Numbered from the stretch's first letter, positions 1-8,708 are shown. The stretch is DNA of 64,000 nt from Allomuricauda sp. F6463D (GCF_023015965.1 NZ_JALKAN010000002.1:1-64000); one strand, 5' to 3'. Made by a program: numbers and translations. The notes: generated by a model from the letters alone, not told the origin.

Positions 1-420
1 AACGGGTCCGCAACGTCAAGACTGACCGTGAAGGTCAACGTCGCGGTGAGCGCATCGCCCTCCGCAACAGGAGCCGGGTCGTCTATCGAGACAACCACCG
101 AGTCGTCGTCCGTGAAACTGCTCGTCCCCTCGCCATCAGTTGCACTGAGCGTCCCGTTGTCAGTGGAGTTCAGGGTAACGGTGACCACCTCGTCGGCCTC
201 GATCACCGTGTCACCGTTGGTCGTGACATCTATCGTCGCACTCGTGCTGTTCGCGGGGATGACAACATCCGCCGTCGTGCCGTCCTCGTTTCCGCCGCTT
301 ATGGTATAGTTGACCGTGGTGGCGTTCAACGGGTCCGCAACGTCAAGACTGACCGTGAAGGTCAACGTCGCGGTGAGCGCATCGCCCTCCGCAACAGGAG
401 CCGGGTCGTCTATCGAGACA
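1..420 (-). repeat. Tandem 327-bp coding repeat, exact 93-bp copies
   Basis: Bases 1-93 recur without a mismatch at 328-420, a period of 327 bp or 109 codons. Only the start of the array is visible. The identity at synonymous positions points to recent duplication or gene conversion in the adhesin gene. Such arrays are prone to collapse in short-read assembly. Confidence 0.85.
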
Positions 421-533
421 GTCTGCCCAAAGCCAGTTCCAATTCCCAAAAAGAGAAAAAAGAACCCTAATAGACCGAAACGTCCAAAAATGATAGGAAG
501 CATAGTTGAGGCTTTTGTATGTAAGTTCGACAT
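1..533 (-). CDS. Large secreted Calx-beta repeat protein, N-terminal part (cut by left edge)
   Basis: The minus strand is open from an ATG at 533 to the left edge (177 codons plus 2 bases). Residues 1-37 form a signal peptide with a hydrophobic core rich in Phe, Leu and Gly; a second in-frame ATG at 503 would also give a good signal peptide. After it come Ser/Thr/Asp-rich beta-sandwich repeats of about 109 residues with Calx-beta-like features (VSIDDPAPVAEGD, GTSSFTDDDS). The first 93 bases are identical to 328-420, which sets a 327-base DNA repeat. By hand count GC is about 62% in 1-120 against about 40% in the signal-peptide part (421-533). Such proteins are usually exported surface adhesins; a type IX sorting domain would lie outside the window. 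The repeat fold is a family-level call. Confidence 0.8.
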   Translation of the reverse strand, partial: MSNLHTKASTMLPIIFGRFGLLGFFFLFLGIGTGFGQTVSIDDPAPVAEGDALTATLTFTVSLDVADPLNATTVNYTISGGNEDGTTADVVIPANSTSATIDVTTNGDTVIEADEVVTVTLNSTDNGTLSATDGEGTSSFTDDDSVVVSIDDPAPVAEGDALTATLTFTVSLDVADP

Positions 534-604
534 CACCGGTTCAATCAGTTTCAATTGGGTTAAACACATTGCAAAAAGTAGGTGATTTGGTAGCCCCCAA
601 TATT

Positions 605-632
605 ACAAAAAAGGCGAGGAACATCCTCGCCT
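605..632 (-). terminator. Rho-independent terminator after fabD
   Basis: A perfect 9-bp stem (612-620 with 624-632) has a 3-base loop and, on the minus strand, runs straight into TTTTTTG. It lies about 45 bases beyond the fabD stop codon. Confidence 0.8.
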
Positions 633-676
633 ATTAGTTTAAATTTCCATTTAATCGGATAAACTGTGTTGCTTGC

Positions 677-1561
677 CTACGAAACCACTGCAGAGCTGGT
701 TTCGGCCTCTCGGTGAATTTTCTTTACCAAGCCTTGCAATACCTTGCCAGGCCCCACTTCCACAAAGGATGTGGCCCCGTCTTTTACCATTTGTTGCACG
801 CTTTGCGTCCACTTTACGGGAGCGGTCAACTGCAATATCAAATTCTTTTTTATTTCCTCGGCATCGGATACTGCTGTAGTGGTCACATTTTGATAAATGG
901 GACAGCTGGGCTTCTTAAATTCCGTGGATTCTATGGCTGCGGCCAATTCTTCGCGGGCAGGTTCCATCAAAGGGGAATGGAACGCACCTCCCACAGGCAA
1001 TAACAATGCTCTTCTAGCCCCGGCCTCTTTCATTTTTTCACAGGCTATGTTTACGGCATCCACCTCACCGGAAATCACCAATTGTCCGGGACAGTTATAG
1101 TTGGCCGGTACTACAATACCTTCCACCTCTGCGGTAATTTTTTCCACCACCTCATCTTCCAAGCCTAAAACAGCGGCCATGGTACTGGGTTGTTTTTCAC
1201 AGGCTTTTTGCATGGCCAAAGCACGTTGGGACACCAATTTTAAACCGTCTTCAAAATTTAGGGTGCCGTTCGCCACCAAGGCAGAAAACTCCCCCAAGGA
1301 ATGCCCTGCTACCATATCGGGTCTGAAATTATCGCCCAATACCTTGCTCAGGATCACGGAATGCAAAAAAATGGCCGGTTGCGTCACCTTGGTCTGTTTT
1401 AGATCCTCGGCATTCCCCTCGAACATGATATTGGTTATGGAAAACCCAAGAATATCGTTTGCTTTTTGAAAAAGTTCCTTTGCTTCTGTATGGTTTTCGA
1501 ACAAATCTAGGCCCATACCTACAAATTGTGCGCCCTGTCCTGGAAAAATATATGCGTTCAT
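677..1561 (-). CDS. fabD: Malonyl-CoA:ACP transacylase FabD
   Basis: FabD moves malonyl groups from CoA to acyl carrier protein, supplying the extender unit for type II fatty acid synthesis in the cytoplasm. The 294-residue protein has normal family length. It opens with the FPGQGAQ motif at residues 6-12, carries the nucleophile in GHSLGE (Ser88) and the partner histidine in AFHSPLM (His195), and ends with the VEVGPGKVL motif. The ATG start at 1561 is preceded by a TATTTTTG box (1587-1594) that fits the Bacteroidota -7 element, though no clear -33 TTG is visible. It is a single gene, closed by its own terminator, with the carbonic-anhydrase-like gene upstream on the same strand. Confidence 0.95.
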   Translation of the reverse strand: MNAYIFPGQGAQFVGMGLDLFENHTEAKELFQKANDILGFSITNIMFEGNAEDLKQTKVTQPAIFLHSVILSKVLGDNFRPDMVAGHSLGEFSALVANGTLNFEDGLKLVSQRALAMQKACEKQPSTMAAVLGLEDEVVEKITAEVEGIVVPANYNCPGQLVISGEVDAVNIACEKMKEAGARRALLLPVGGAFHSPLMEPAREELAAAIESTEFKKPSCPIYQNVTTTAVSDAEEIKKNLILQLTAPVKWTQSVQQMVKDGATSFVEVGPGKVLQGLVKKIHREAETSSAVVS

Positions 1562-1673
1562 CTTAGTCGAGTTTTTTTAAGTGGAACAAAAATAGGGAAT
1601 ATTCTTTGATAGCTTTTGAATGGCCATACGCTCAATTGCTGGATTCATTGAAGGCCGCGCAACCTTACATACA

Positions 1674-2189
1674 TCAATCTTCTTTGAACCAGCTAGAATA
1701 TTTTACATAATTTTCGGCAATCCTATCTATCTCCCCCTTCGAAAGTTCGGGACTGATATCCTTTATTTTTTTGGCGGGCATCCCAGCGTAGATACTTCCA
1801 GCCTCCACATGGGTACCTTTGGTAACTACCGCACCGGCAGCTATAATGGAGTTGCTCTCCACCACACAATCGTCCATAATTATGCTTCCCATTCCAACTA
1901 GCACATTGTCTTTTATAGTGCAGCCATGTACAAGGGCATTATGCCCAATGGATACATTATTACCAATGGTTGTTGGGGATTTTTGATAGGTACAATGGAT
2001 TACCGCCCCATCTTGCACATTTACTTTGTTGCCCATTTTTATAAAATGGACATCGCCACGGATCACAGCATTGAACCAAACACTACATTGGTTGCCCATG
2101 CTAACCTCGCCCACAATGGTGGCGTTTTCGGCGATAAAACAATCTTCTCCTATTTCGGGTGATTTTCCTCTTACGGTTTTGATAATCAT
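1674..2189 (-). CDS. Gamma-carbonic-anhydrase-like hexapeptide-repeat protein
   Basis: This 171-residue protein is a left-handed beta-helix of hexapeptide repeats (patterns such as IGNNVSIGHNALVHG), like the gamma-class carbonic anhydrases and the YrdA/PaaY group. Three histidines in the expected spacing, His65, His83 and His88, match the zinc ligands at the trimer interface, so a metal site is likely. Whether it has carbonic anhydrase or acyltransferase-like activity cannot be read from sequence. ATG at 2189. It stands between the LytTR regulator (57 bases upstream) and fabD and may share transcription with the regulator. No RNA polymerase signal was found directly in front of it. Confidence 0.85.
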   Translation of the reverse strand: MIIKTVRGKSPEIGEDCFIAENATIVGEVSMGNQCSVWFNAVIRGDVHFIKMGNKVNVQDGAVIHCTYQKSPTTIGNNVSIGHNALVHGCTIKDNVLVGMGSIIMDDCVVESNSIIAAGAVVTKGTHVEAGSIYAGMPAKKIKDISPELSKGEIDRIAENYVKYSSWFKED

Positions 2190-2246
2190 TAAATTATAAG
2201 TTTTTGAGGTTTATTGACCTAAGTGCTGATTTAAATAAGGGGCAAT

Positions 2247-2981
2247 TTATTTAAAAAACGATAAAAGATCGGCTTTTTTGGACGCGGATACGGAAAGTTC
2301 CTTGCCATTGGAAAGCACTACGCTGCCACCTTTTCCTTTTTTGTATTTCACTACCTCGGATACATTGACCAAATAGGATTTATGAATGCGAGCAAAAGAG
2401 TACGGTTGCAGTGCCTCATCAAAATACTTGAGGGTTTTGCTCACCACTATCTTTTTATTTTCCAGGTAGATTTCGGTATAGTTGTCATCGGCTTTGCAGA
2501 AGTAAATATCGGACACGTCCAGCACTTGGAAGCCATCTTGTTGGGGCAATGTGATTTTCCCAGAAGTATGAATGGATTTAGCCTGAAGGACCTGTCCTTC
2601 CAAAGCGTTTTCTTTTTCCTTTACCGAACGAACATAATCCACCGCCTTGATCAATTCATCAATATTGATGGGTTTCATTAAATAATAAGCCGCATGATGA
2701 TTAAGGGCATCCATTGCATATTGATTATAGGCCGTGACAAAAATGGTCTCAAAGGTGCGGTCAGGAATCTTGTCCAACAAATCAAAGGCATTGCCAAAGG
2801 GCATCTCCACATCCAAAAAAACCAGGTCCGGACTGTGTTTTTTGATTTGCTCAAGGCCTTCTTGGATGGTACCCCCCTCCCCCATTAGTTGTACACCCTC
2901 GCAATACTTAGCCAAATAGTTCCGAAGGATTTCCCGACTATTCGCTTCGTCTTCCACAATGACCGCTTTTAATTCCATCAT
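2247..2981 (-). CDS. LytTR-family response regulator
   Basis: Cytoplasmic DNA-binding regulator of 244 residues. The receiver domain (about residues 5-120) has the acidic pair near residues 10-11, the phospho-acceptor Asp57 in LVFLDVEM, the conserved Thr in FVTAY and Lys in LMKPI. The C-terminal LytTR domain (about 140-244) contains the typical ARIHKSYLVN stretch near the end. The first ATG (2981) overlaps the kinase stop codon as ATGA, so the two genes are translationally coupled and form a cognate pair; a second ATG follows immediately. Its targets are unknown. LytTR regulators commonly control cell-surface or quorum functions, which is only a family-level statement here. Confidence 0.92.
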   Translation of the reverse strand: MMELKAVIVEDEANSREILRNYLAKYCEGVQLMGEGGTIQEGLEQIKKHSPDLVFLDVEMPFGNAFDLLDKIPDRTFETIFVTAYNQYAMDALNHHAAYYLMKPINIDELIKAVDYVRSVKEKENALEGQVLQAKSIHTSGKITLPQQDGFQVLDVSDIYFCKADDNYTEIYLENKKIVVSKTLKYFDEALQPYSFARIHKSYLVNVSEVVKYKKGKGGSVVLSNGKELSVSASKKADLLSFFK

Positions 2982-5194
2982 TGTTTTTTAAGTTTAAGGG
3001 ATACCCTAGTTCCAGTTTTATCATCATTTAGGTCGGTAATGGAAACATCCACTCTATTTTTATACATATCGTTCAAGATTTGGATTCGTTTTTGAATGTT
3101 GCCCATACCCTTCGATTTTTGTTTCTTTTGGTTGGTAGTCTTCAACTCGGCAGACTTCTTCCTTCCGATACCGTTATCCTCGATACAGATTTCCAACATA
3201 TCATTGGTGATTTGTTTTACCCGTATTTTTAAAAATCCCTTCTCATCCTTATATCGCAACCCATGCCAAATTGCATTTTCGATGTACGGCTGAAGCAACA
3301 TGGGCGGAATTTGGAAAGCATCTACATCTATTTGGTTTTCTACTTCGATTTCAAAGTCAAACTTATCCGAAAAACGTGAATGTTCCAGTTTCACATAGAG
3401 TTCCAACAGCTCCAATTCCTTGGCCAAAGGAATAAAATCCTCTTCGGAATTCTCAAGCACACTGCGCATCAGCACGGAGAACTCGCTCAAAAACCGGTTG
3501 GCACTCCGCTCGTCGCTCTTGGCGATATAATTGTTTACGGAGTTGAGCGCGTTGAAAATAAAATGTGGATTCATTTGGGTACGGAGCGATTTGAGGGCCA
3601 AAAGGTTATTGGCCAGTTTTTGCTGCTTGTTGCTCCTATAGTACAAAAAGGCAGTGATCGCCATAAAGGCAATCCCAAAAACAAGGGAATAAATAATCCA
3701 TTTTTGACGTTTGCTGGTCTCCTCGTACAACTGTTGTTCGGTAACCGCCAAACTATACTTGCTTTGGCTAAGTTCCCGATCTTGTTCCAAACTGGATATA
3801 CGGTTTTGGGTATTCGCTATCTCTCGATTAAAACGGGATGCACGTGATATTTCCTGTTCCTTTCGCACGTACAAACTATCCACCACTGCCACATAGTCCT
3901 GATAGGATTCCAAGGCCTTGGTATAATCGCCCTTGTTTCGGTACACTTCGGACAATTTTCGAGTGGCATCTTTTTGTACTGCTAAATCATCGTCCTTATC
4001 GGCTTCCACAATACTTTTTTCGAGATAGGGAATGGCCTCGTCCAGTTTGTCTTGGGCGATGTAGGCGTTGGCTATTTTGTAGTTGATGCGCTGTGAGGTA
4101 ATGGTATCCTTTAACGTTCCGAACTTTTCCTCTTTTGCCAAAGTGGTTTTTGGCAATTGTTCAAGTTCGTTCAAGTTTTTTTTGCGTAATTGGATCTCAT
4201 CATCGTAGCGATTCTTTTGATTGTAAAAATCTGCTACTTTTTCACTTTCCTGAATCAAACGTTCTGGCGCCACTTGCTTTGAAAGGCTTAACGAATTTTG
4301 ATAAAACCCTTCTGCTTCGATTACCTTGTCTTCACTTGCAAAGACATCTGCGATTTTAGAACTCAAATCAATTTCTTTGGGTGAAACCTGGTTTTTTTCG
4401 GCAATGAGGAGTCCTTCTTGATAGTAGTCCTGTGCTTTATCAAGGTGGGACAGTCCTTTATTGGCATCTCCCAAGGTTTCAAAAAGCAGTATCCGTTGGT
4501 AGGGCACCATGTTCTTAACTTCCACCAATGGCTCTAATGTAACGATTGCATTTTCATAATCCGAGGTCAAGACATAGGCCTGGCCCAACATAACTTTTGT
4601 CTCATTGGATTCTTGGGCAGCCAGTGCATCTTTCAAATTATCTATGGCTAGATCATACTGTCCATGGATCATATATATTTCACCAAGGGCCCTTAAAGAG
4701 GATGATAGTTCACGTTTGTTCCCTGAACTGCCCAAAGGCTCAATGGAACGAGCAATAAAGTCGATACTTTTTTCAAAATCGGTCTTTTTATAAACAGTGG
4801 CCGAGTCCAAAAAACGCTGATGATCCCTTAAGTTGGTCATTGCACCCGAAATCCCACGTTTTTCTTTTTTTGACGGAGTACCATTTTTATATCCTTCCAC
4901 AAGCACATCTACTTTCTCGTCCGACTTTATTGGATAACGCACTGTTTCCAACTCTGCTCCCTCAATAATCAACACATCCCCAATGGATGCTTTTATATTA
5001 AACTCGCCCAACGCATTGGTAGTCGTGTACGTGCCCTTATCCGTAGAAACCCGCACACCAGAAATGGGCACATAGTTCTCTCTTCCCTTAACAGTACCTT
5101 TGATCTCCAACACATCCTGATTGTTGCCAATCTGGGCAAAAGCGCTCAAGGAGGTCATCAACACCACTATTATTATGTATACTTTCCGAACCAT
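2978..5194 (-). CDS. LytS-type sensor histidine kinase with TPR and CarboxypepD_reg-like N-terminus
   Basis: Membrane kinase of 738 residues, partner of the LytTR regulator downstream. In order: signal peptide (1-20, ends AFAQ); a beta-sandwich resembling the carboxypeptidase-D regulatory domain (about 29-105; GTYTTTNALGEFNIKA); tetratricopeptide repeats (about 150-450), presumably periplasmic; a coiled stretch; a transmembrane helix near 505-525; then the His_kinase domain with MNPHFIFNALN (His544) and an ATPase domain with an N box (LQPYIENAIWHG) and DNGIG. This is the class that phosphorylates LytTR regulators. The TPR sensor layout is common in Bacteroidota; the N-terminal domain, better known from TonB-dependent receptors, is the odd part. 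ATG at 5194. Confidence 0.9.
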   Translation of the reverse strand: MVRKVYIIIVVLMTSLSAFAQIGNNQDVLEIKGTVKGRENYVPISGVRVSTDKGTYTTTNALGEFNIKASIGDVLIIEGAELETVRYPIKSDEKVDVLVEGYKNGTPSKKEKRGISGAMTNLRDHQRFLDSATVYKKTDFEKSIDFIARSIEPLGSSGNKRELSSSLRALGEIYMIHGQYDLAIDNLKDALAAQESNETKVMLGQAYVLTSDYENAIVTLEPLVEVKNMVPYQRILLFETLGDANKGLSHLDKAQDYYQEGLLIAEKNQVSPKEIDLSSKIADVFASEDKVIEAEGFYQNSLSLSKQVAPERLIQESEKVADFYNQKNRYDDEIQLRKKNLNELEQLPKTTLAKEEKFGTLKDTITSQRINYKIANAYIAQDKLDEAIPYLEKSIVEADKDDDLAVQKDATRKLSEVYRNKGDYTKALESYQDYVAVVDSLYVRKEQEISRASRFNREIANTQNRISSLEQDRELSQSKYSLAVTEQQLYEETSKRQKWIIYSLVFGIAFMAITAFLYYRSNKQQKLANNLLALKSLRTQMNPHFIFNALNSVNNYIAKSDERSANRFLSEFSVLMRSVLENSEEDFIPLAKELELLELYVKLEHSRFSDKFDFEIEVENQIDVDAFQIPPMLLQPYIENAIWHGLRYKDEKGFLKIRVKQITNDMLEICIEDNGIGRKKSAELKTTNQKKQKSKGMGNIQKRIQILNDMYKNRVDVSITDLNDDKTGTRVSLKLKKQ

Positions 5195-5394
5195 AACTTA
5201 GGTAAACATACTGCTTCCAAAGCATTTTAAAAAATAGGATGGTACCGAAACTAGGTGAAAAACACTACGATAGTGCCCGCTAACTAAGTCAATGGTTCCG
5301 GTTACTCATGTAAAGCTCCACTTCACTCATTTACGATTTTAAATACATAAAGATGCCGATACATTTACCCCAACATTAAAAAAACCATTATATC

Positions 5395-6564
5395 ATGAAA
5401 CAAATAAATTATCTATTGAGCTCAGCTCTTTTGCTATGTATAACGGGAACAAGCTATGGTTATAATCTAAAAGCACAAAACGAAGAAAAACCAACATTGG
5501 AAATCCAATATAGCGATGCAAAACCTGCAAACCAATACGCAAAGATTGCGCTATTACTGGACACCAGTAATAGTATGGACGGGCTAATCAATCAAGCCAA
5601 AGCACAATTATGGGATATTGTAAACGAATTTACCCATGCCAAATGTGGCACCAACGTAAGACCATCACTTCAAATTGCACTTTATGAGTATGGAAATGAC
5701 AATCTATCATCCCGTGAAGGCTACATTCGACAGGTTTTAGGGTTTAGCAATGATCTGGATGAAATCTCGGAAAAGCTTTTTTCTTTGACCACCAATGGAG
5801 GTGAAGAATACTGTGGCCAAGTAATCCATAATTCTTTAAAACAATTGGATTGGGGGAAAAATGCGGACGACTTAAAGATGATTTTTATAGCGGGCAATGA
5901 GCCTTTTACACAAGGGAAACTAAATTATACGGATGCAGCTACCAATGCCAAGGAAAAGGATGTGATCGTGAACACTATTTTTTGTGGCAATTACGAACAA
6001 GGCATCTCTACCATGTGGAAAAAGGGAGCTATGCTCACCGGTGGGGAATACATGGCCATAGACCACAACAGACAAGTGGTACACATTGAAACTCCATACG
6101 ATGATGTCATTATCAGGTTAAATTCCAAATTGAACAATACCTATGTTTCCTATGGTTCGATGGGCAGACAAAAGAAAGAATTGCAATCCGTGCAGGATGC
6201 CAATGCCGCAGAACTGGAGGAAGTAGCATTTGTAAAACGCGCAGTGAGCAAAAGCTCTAGATTGTACAACAACTCACAATGGGATTTGGTGGATGCGGCA
6301 GAGGAAGATGAATCCATTATTTCAGAATTGAAGGACAAAGAGCTTCCCGAGGAGCTTCAAGGAAAATCTGAAAATGAAATCAAGGCTTATGTAAAACAAA
6401 AGAAAACGGAACGCGAAGAAATCCAAAAACAGATACAGGAACTCAACAACAAACGTGAAGCTTACATAGCTGAACATCAAAAAGAAGAAACAGGCGAGCT
6501 TGAAAGTGCCATGTTGTCTGCCATAAAAGCTCAGGCTTCAAGGAAAAATTTTACTTGGGATTAG
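5395..6564 (+). CDS. Secreted von Willebrand factor A domain protein
   Basis: Exported 389-residue protein of unknown role. Residues 1-28 form a signal peptide (ends LKAQ). The vWA domain spans about 48-245 and keeps the metal-ion site motif DTSNSM (Asp56, Ser58, Ser60), so it should bind Mg2+ and a protein or matrix ligand. Three cysteines lie inside the domain. Residues about 300-370 are Glu/Lys-rich and predicted to be coiled coil, ending with KAQASRKNFTWD. There is no type IX C-terminal domain and no membrane anchor, so it is probably periplasmic or released. ATG at 5395. It stands alone between the divergently transcribed kinase and a convergent PorP/SprF gene. I do not recognise a named family. 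Confidence 0.8.
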   Translation: MKQINYLLSSALLLCITGTSYGYNLKAQNEEKPTLEIQYSDAKPANQYAKIALLLDTSNSMDGLINQAKAQLWDIVNEFTHAKCGTNVRPSLQIALYEYGNDNLSSREGYIRQVLGFSNDLDEISEKLFSLTTNGGEEYCGQVIHNSLKQLDWGKNADDLKMIFIAGNEPFTQGKLNYTDAATNAKEKDVIVNTIFCGNYEQGISTMWKKGAMLTGGEYMAIDHNRQVVHIETPYDDVIIRLNSKLNNTYVSYGSMGRQKKELQSVQDANAAELEEVAFVKRAVSKSSRLYNNSQWDLVDAAEEDESIISELKDKELPEELQGKSENEIKAYVKQKKTEREEIQKQIQELNNKREAYIAEHQKEETGELESAMLSAIKAQASRKNFTWD

Positions 6565-6618
6565 GCTTACTTTAGTACCGTTTATTCTAAATGGCCTGCC
6601 CAATATGGGTGGGCTATT

Positions 6619-7614
6619 TTAGTTGTTGGCTGCTGGACAATAACAATCGTATCGTTTGCCTTGATCGCTCTGTCCAAAATCGTACCCTAAAGTAATTTGG
6701 TGGAAACCTCCGTTATCAAAACGAATATCTCCAGATTGATAGGAATAATTATAGGAAAACATAAACTTGTTTACATTCACCCCTATAATCGGCGTGAACA
6801 ACTGTAACCGTTGCTCCCCAAATTCTCCATTGGCTTGGTATTGTGCTCCATCAAAGCTTCTTCGGTAAGAGAGTCCAGCCCATACGGTGCCAAAACTTAC
6901 ATCCCGGTACACTTTGGCGTTCAAATCCACGGTTTTTTCTTTGGTAAAATCCGTCATCTGAAACAAAATGGAAGGTTCTATACGGGTAGTTCTTCCAAAA
7001 ACATATCCTACAGAGAAAAGGTAACGTCTCAAATTATCAAATTCGGCGGCAGTGTACAGGTCACGACCACTTCCCAATATATTTAAAATGGCAGCATGTG
7101 CATAAAATTCCAAATAGTTATACGATGCCCCTAGATCAACATTAAAATAGCTCGAAGTATTTTTTACTCCGGTAACCACTGGGTCTGGAATCACAGATAC
7201 AAATTCAGTCTCGTCCAAGCTGCTTAAAATGACACCTGCACTCAATCCAAAAGATAATTGGTTGAGCGTTCTAAAATCTCCTGCCAATTGTAAATGATGG
7301 GCATAGGTAGCCTTAAAACCTGTTTGTGAATGGTAACCATTGGAATCGTTAAAAAGTATACCCCCTATCCCACTGCGCTCACCAACCCTGGAATTAATGT
7401 TCAAGGTTTGCAAACTGGGCGCCTCATCCACATTGAACCACTGTTTTCGAGCTGTCAAACGGATTTTGGTACCTTCAGAAATCCCTGCCATGGACGGGTA
7501 GACCAAATAATAATTGTCTGCCAAGTAATCAAAATACACGGGAATACCTTCCTGTGCCTTGGCCATCGACCCAAACAACAGGGCAATGATAATTGAGGTT
7601 AAGATACGTCTCAT
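6619..7614 (-). CDS. PorP/SprF-family type IX secretion outer-membrane protein
   Basis: Outer-membrane beta-barrel protein of 331 residues from the ATG at 7614. That start is chosen because a clean signal peptide follows (MRRILTSI..., ends SMAKAQ); an in-frame start at 7677 adds 21 residues ahead of it and is less likely. The mature part shows the PorP/SprF pattern: a YPSMAGISEG segment near the N-terminus (most members have NPA at the equivalent site), alternating beta strands, and a QITLGYDF-like final strand. Family members work with SprE, GldK or partner adhesins in type IX secretion and gliding. Many are encoded next to the adhesin they serve; here neither neighbour is one, so the partner is not visible. 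It is divergent from the Nfu gene. Confidence 0.85.
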   Translation of the reverse strand: MRRILTSIIIALLFGSMAKAQEGIPVYFDYLADNYYLVYPSMAGISEGTKIRLTARKQWFNVDEAPSLQTLNINSRVGERSGIGGILFNDSNGYHSQTGFKATYAHHLQLAGDFRTLNQLSFGLSAGVILSSLDETEFVSVIPDPVVTGVKNTSSYFNVDLGASYNYLEFYAHAAILNILGSGRDLYTAAEFDNLRRYLFSVGYVFGRTTRIEPSILFQMTDFTKEKTVDLNAKVYRDVSFGTVWAGLSYRRSFDGAQYQANGEFGEQRLQLFTPIIGVNVNKFMFSYNYSYQSGDIRFDNGGFHQITLGYDFGQSDQGKRYDCYCPAANN

Positions 7615-7691
7615 GTGACGGTTGGGGCTAAATGATTGTTCAATGCAATAAAACAATAAGATAACGGTATGCTTCACACATTATTATAATA

Positions 7692-7724
7692 TTTTGCTGT
7701 ACATCTTAAGTATTGGTACTTTTG
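7692..7724 (+). promoter_or_regulatory. Bacteroidota-type promoter of the Nfu gene
   Basis: A -33 TTTTG (7692-7696) is followed after 20 nt by a perfect TAnnTTTG -7 box, TACTTTTG (7717-7724). Transcription should begin near 7731, only a few bases before the ATGs at 7737 and 7740, giving a very short leader. This excludes the longer in-frame start at 7713. Confidence 0.65.
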
Positions 7725-7736
7725 TGCCAAAGATTC

Positions 7737-8636
7737 ATGATGAAAGAATACAATATAACAGTAGTTTCGACCAATAACCCCAAGATAATCAAATTGGAGG
7801 CGAACCATTTTTTGGTAAAGGGCAACTATGAGTTTAAAAATATAGATGAAGCCAAAGATTCGCCTTTGGCACAACAACTTTTCTACCTTCCATTTGTTAA
7901 AACAGTGTACATTTCCAGCAATTTTGTGGCTTTGGAGCGTTTTGACATTGTGGAATGGGATGATGTAAAGGATGAGGTGGCCCAGCAATTGGTGGAATAC
8001 CTAAATGCCGGTGAGCCCGTGGTGAAGGAGGAAGAAATCAAAAAGAAACAACCTATCACAGTATATGCCGAAGTAACCCCTAACCCAGCGGTTATGAAGT
8101 TTGTGTCCAATAAACGCATTGTTCCCTCTACTTACGAGTTTAAAAATATTGATGAGGCCAAAGATTCTCCCTTAGCCAAGGAACTGTTTCATCTACCATT
8201 TGTCAAAGAGGTTTTTATGGATGAAAACTACGTGTCCGTAACAAAGTATGAGGTAGCGGATTGGGAAGAAATCAACATGCAGCTGCGTGAATTTATCAGG
8301 GATTATTTAGCTGATGGAAAGGACGTTGTAACAGTGGAAGCCATCCAAAAAACTAAGGAAATGGTGGAGCAAACCACCACACAGACCAATTACGATGATA
8401 CTTCCCAACAAATCATAGATATTTTGGAAGAATACGTGAAGCCGGCCGTAGCTAGTGATGGTGGAAATATTCTTTTTCAGTCCTATGAGGAAGAAAGCGG
8501 TACCGTAAGTGTTATCCTTCAGGGTGCTTGTAGTGGTTGTCCATCGTCCACGTTTACCTTAAAGAATGGTATTGAGACAATGCTAAAGAACATGATGGGC
8601 GAAAAAATAAAGGAAGTGGTGGCCCTTAACGGCTAA
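7737..8636 (+). CDS. Nfu/NifU-type iron-sulfur scaffold protein with duplicated N-terminal domain
   Basis: Cytoplasmic Fe-S cluster scaffold or carrier, 299 residues from the ATG at 7737 (the next codon is also ATG). Two Nfu N-terminal domains stand in tandem (about 2-80 and 110-190) and share the near-identical phrase YEFKNIDEAKDSPLA. The C-terminal NifU domain (about 220-299) carries the cluster-binding CSGC motif in GACSGCPSS. Nfu proteins deliver clusters to client enzymes; the repeated N-domain should give a dimer-like arrangement within one chain. Starting upstream at 7713 would place the start codon before the predicted transcription start. It is followed 72 bases later by dodecin on the same strand. 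Confidence 0.92.
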   Translation: MMKEYNITVVSTNNPKIIKLEANHFLVKGNYEFKNIDEAKDSPLAQQLFYLPFVKTVYISSNFVALERFDIVEWDDVKDEVAQQLVEYLNAGEPVVKEEEIKKKQPITVYAEVTPNPAVMKFVSNKRIVPSTYEFKNIDEAKDSPLAKELFHLPFVKEVFMDENYVSVTKYEVADWEEINMQLREFIRDYLADGKDVVTVEAIQKTKEMVEQTTTQTNYDDTSQQIIDILEEYVKPAVASDGGNILFQSYEEESGTVSVILQGACSGCPSSTFTLKNGIETMLKNMMGEKIKEVVALNG

Positions 8637-8708
8637 TTTAGCTCGTTTTACTGCCGTATTTCAGTCAAAATTTCTTATATTCAAAGGAATCATAAAAATA
8701 CATTGTAC

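Noticed and set aside
1..420. CRISPR-like repeat
   Set aside because: The 93-bp identical copies at 327-bp spacing lie in a coding frame and are too long and too far apart for a CRISPR array.
28..585. Plus-strand frames in the left-edge repeat region
   Set aside because: They are shadows of the minus-strand adhesin: the minus frame has a signal peptide and Calx-beta repeats, while the plus products are Ser/Thr/Val-rich without features.
7615..7677. Longer start for the PorP/SprF protein
   Set aside because: It would put 21 residues before a clean signal peptide.
7674..7988. Minus-strand frame overlapping the Nfu gene
   Set aside because: It lies antisense to a clearly recognisable Nfu domain and has no family features.
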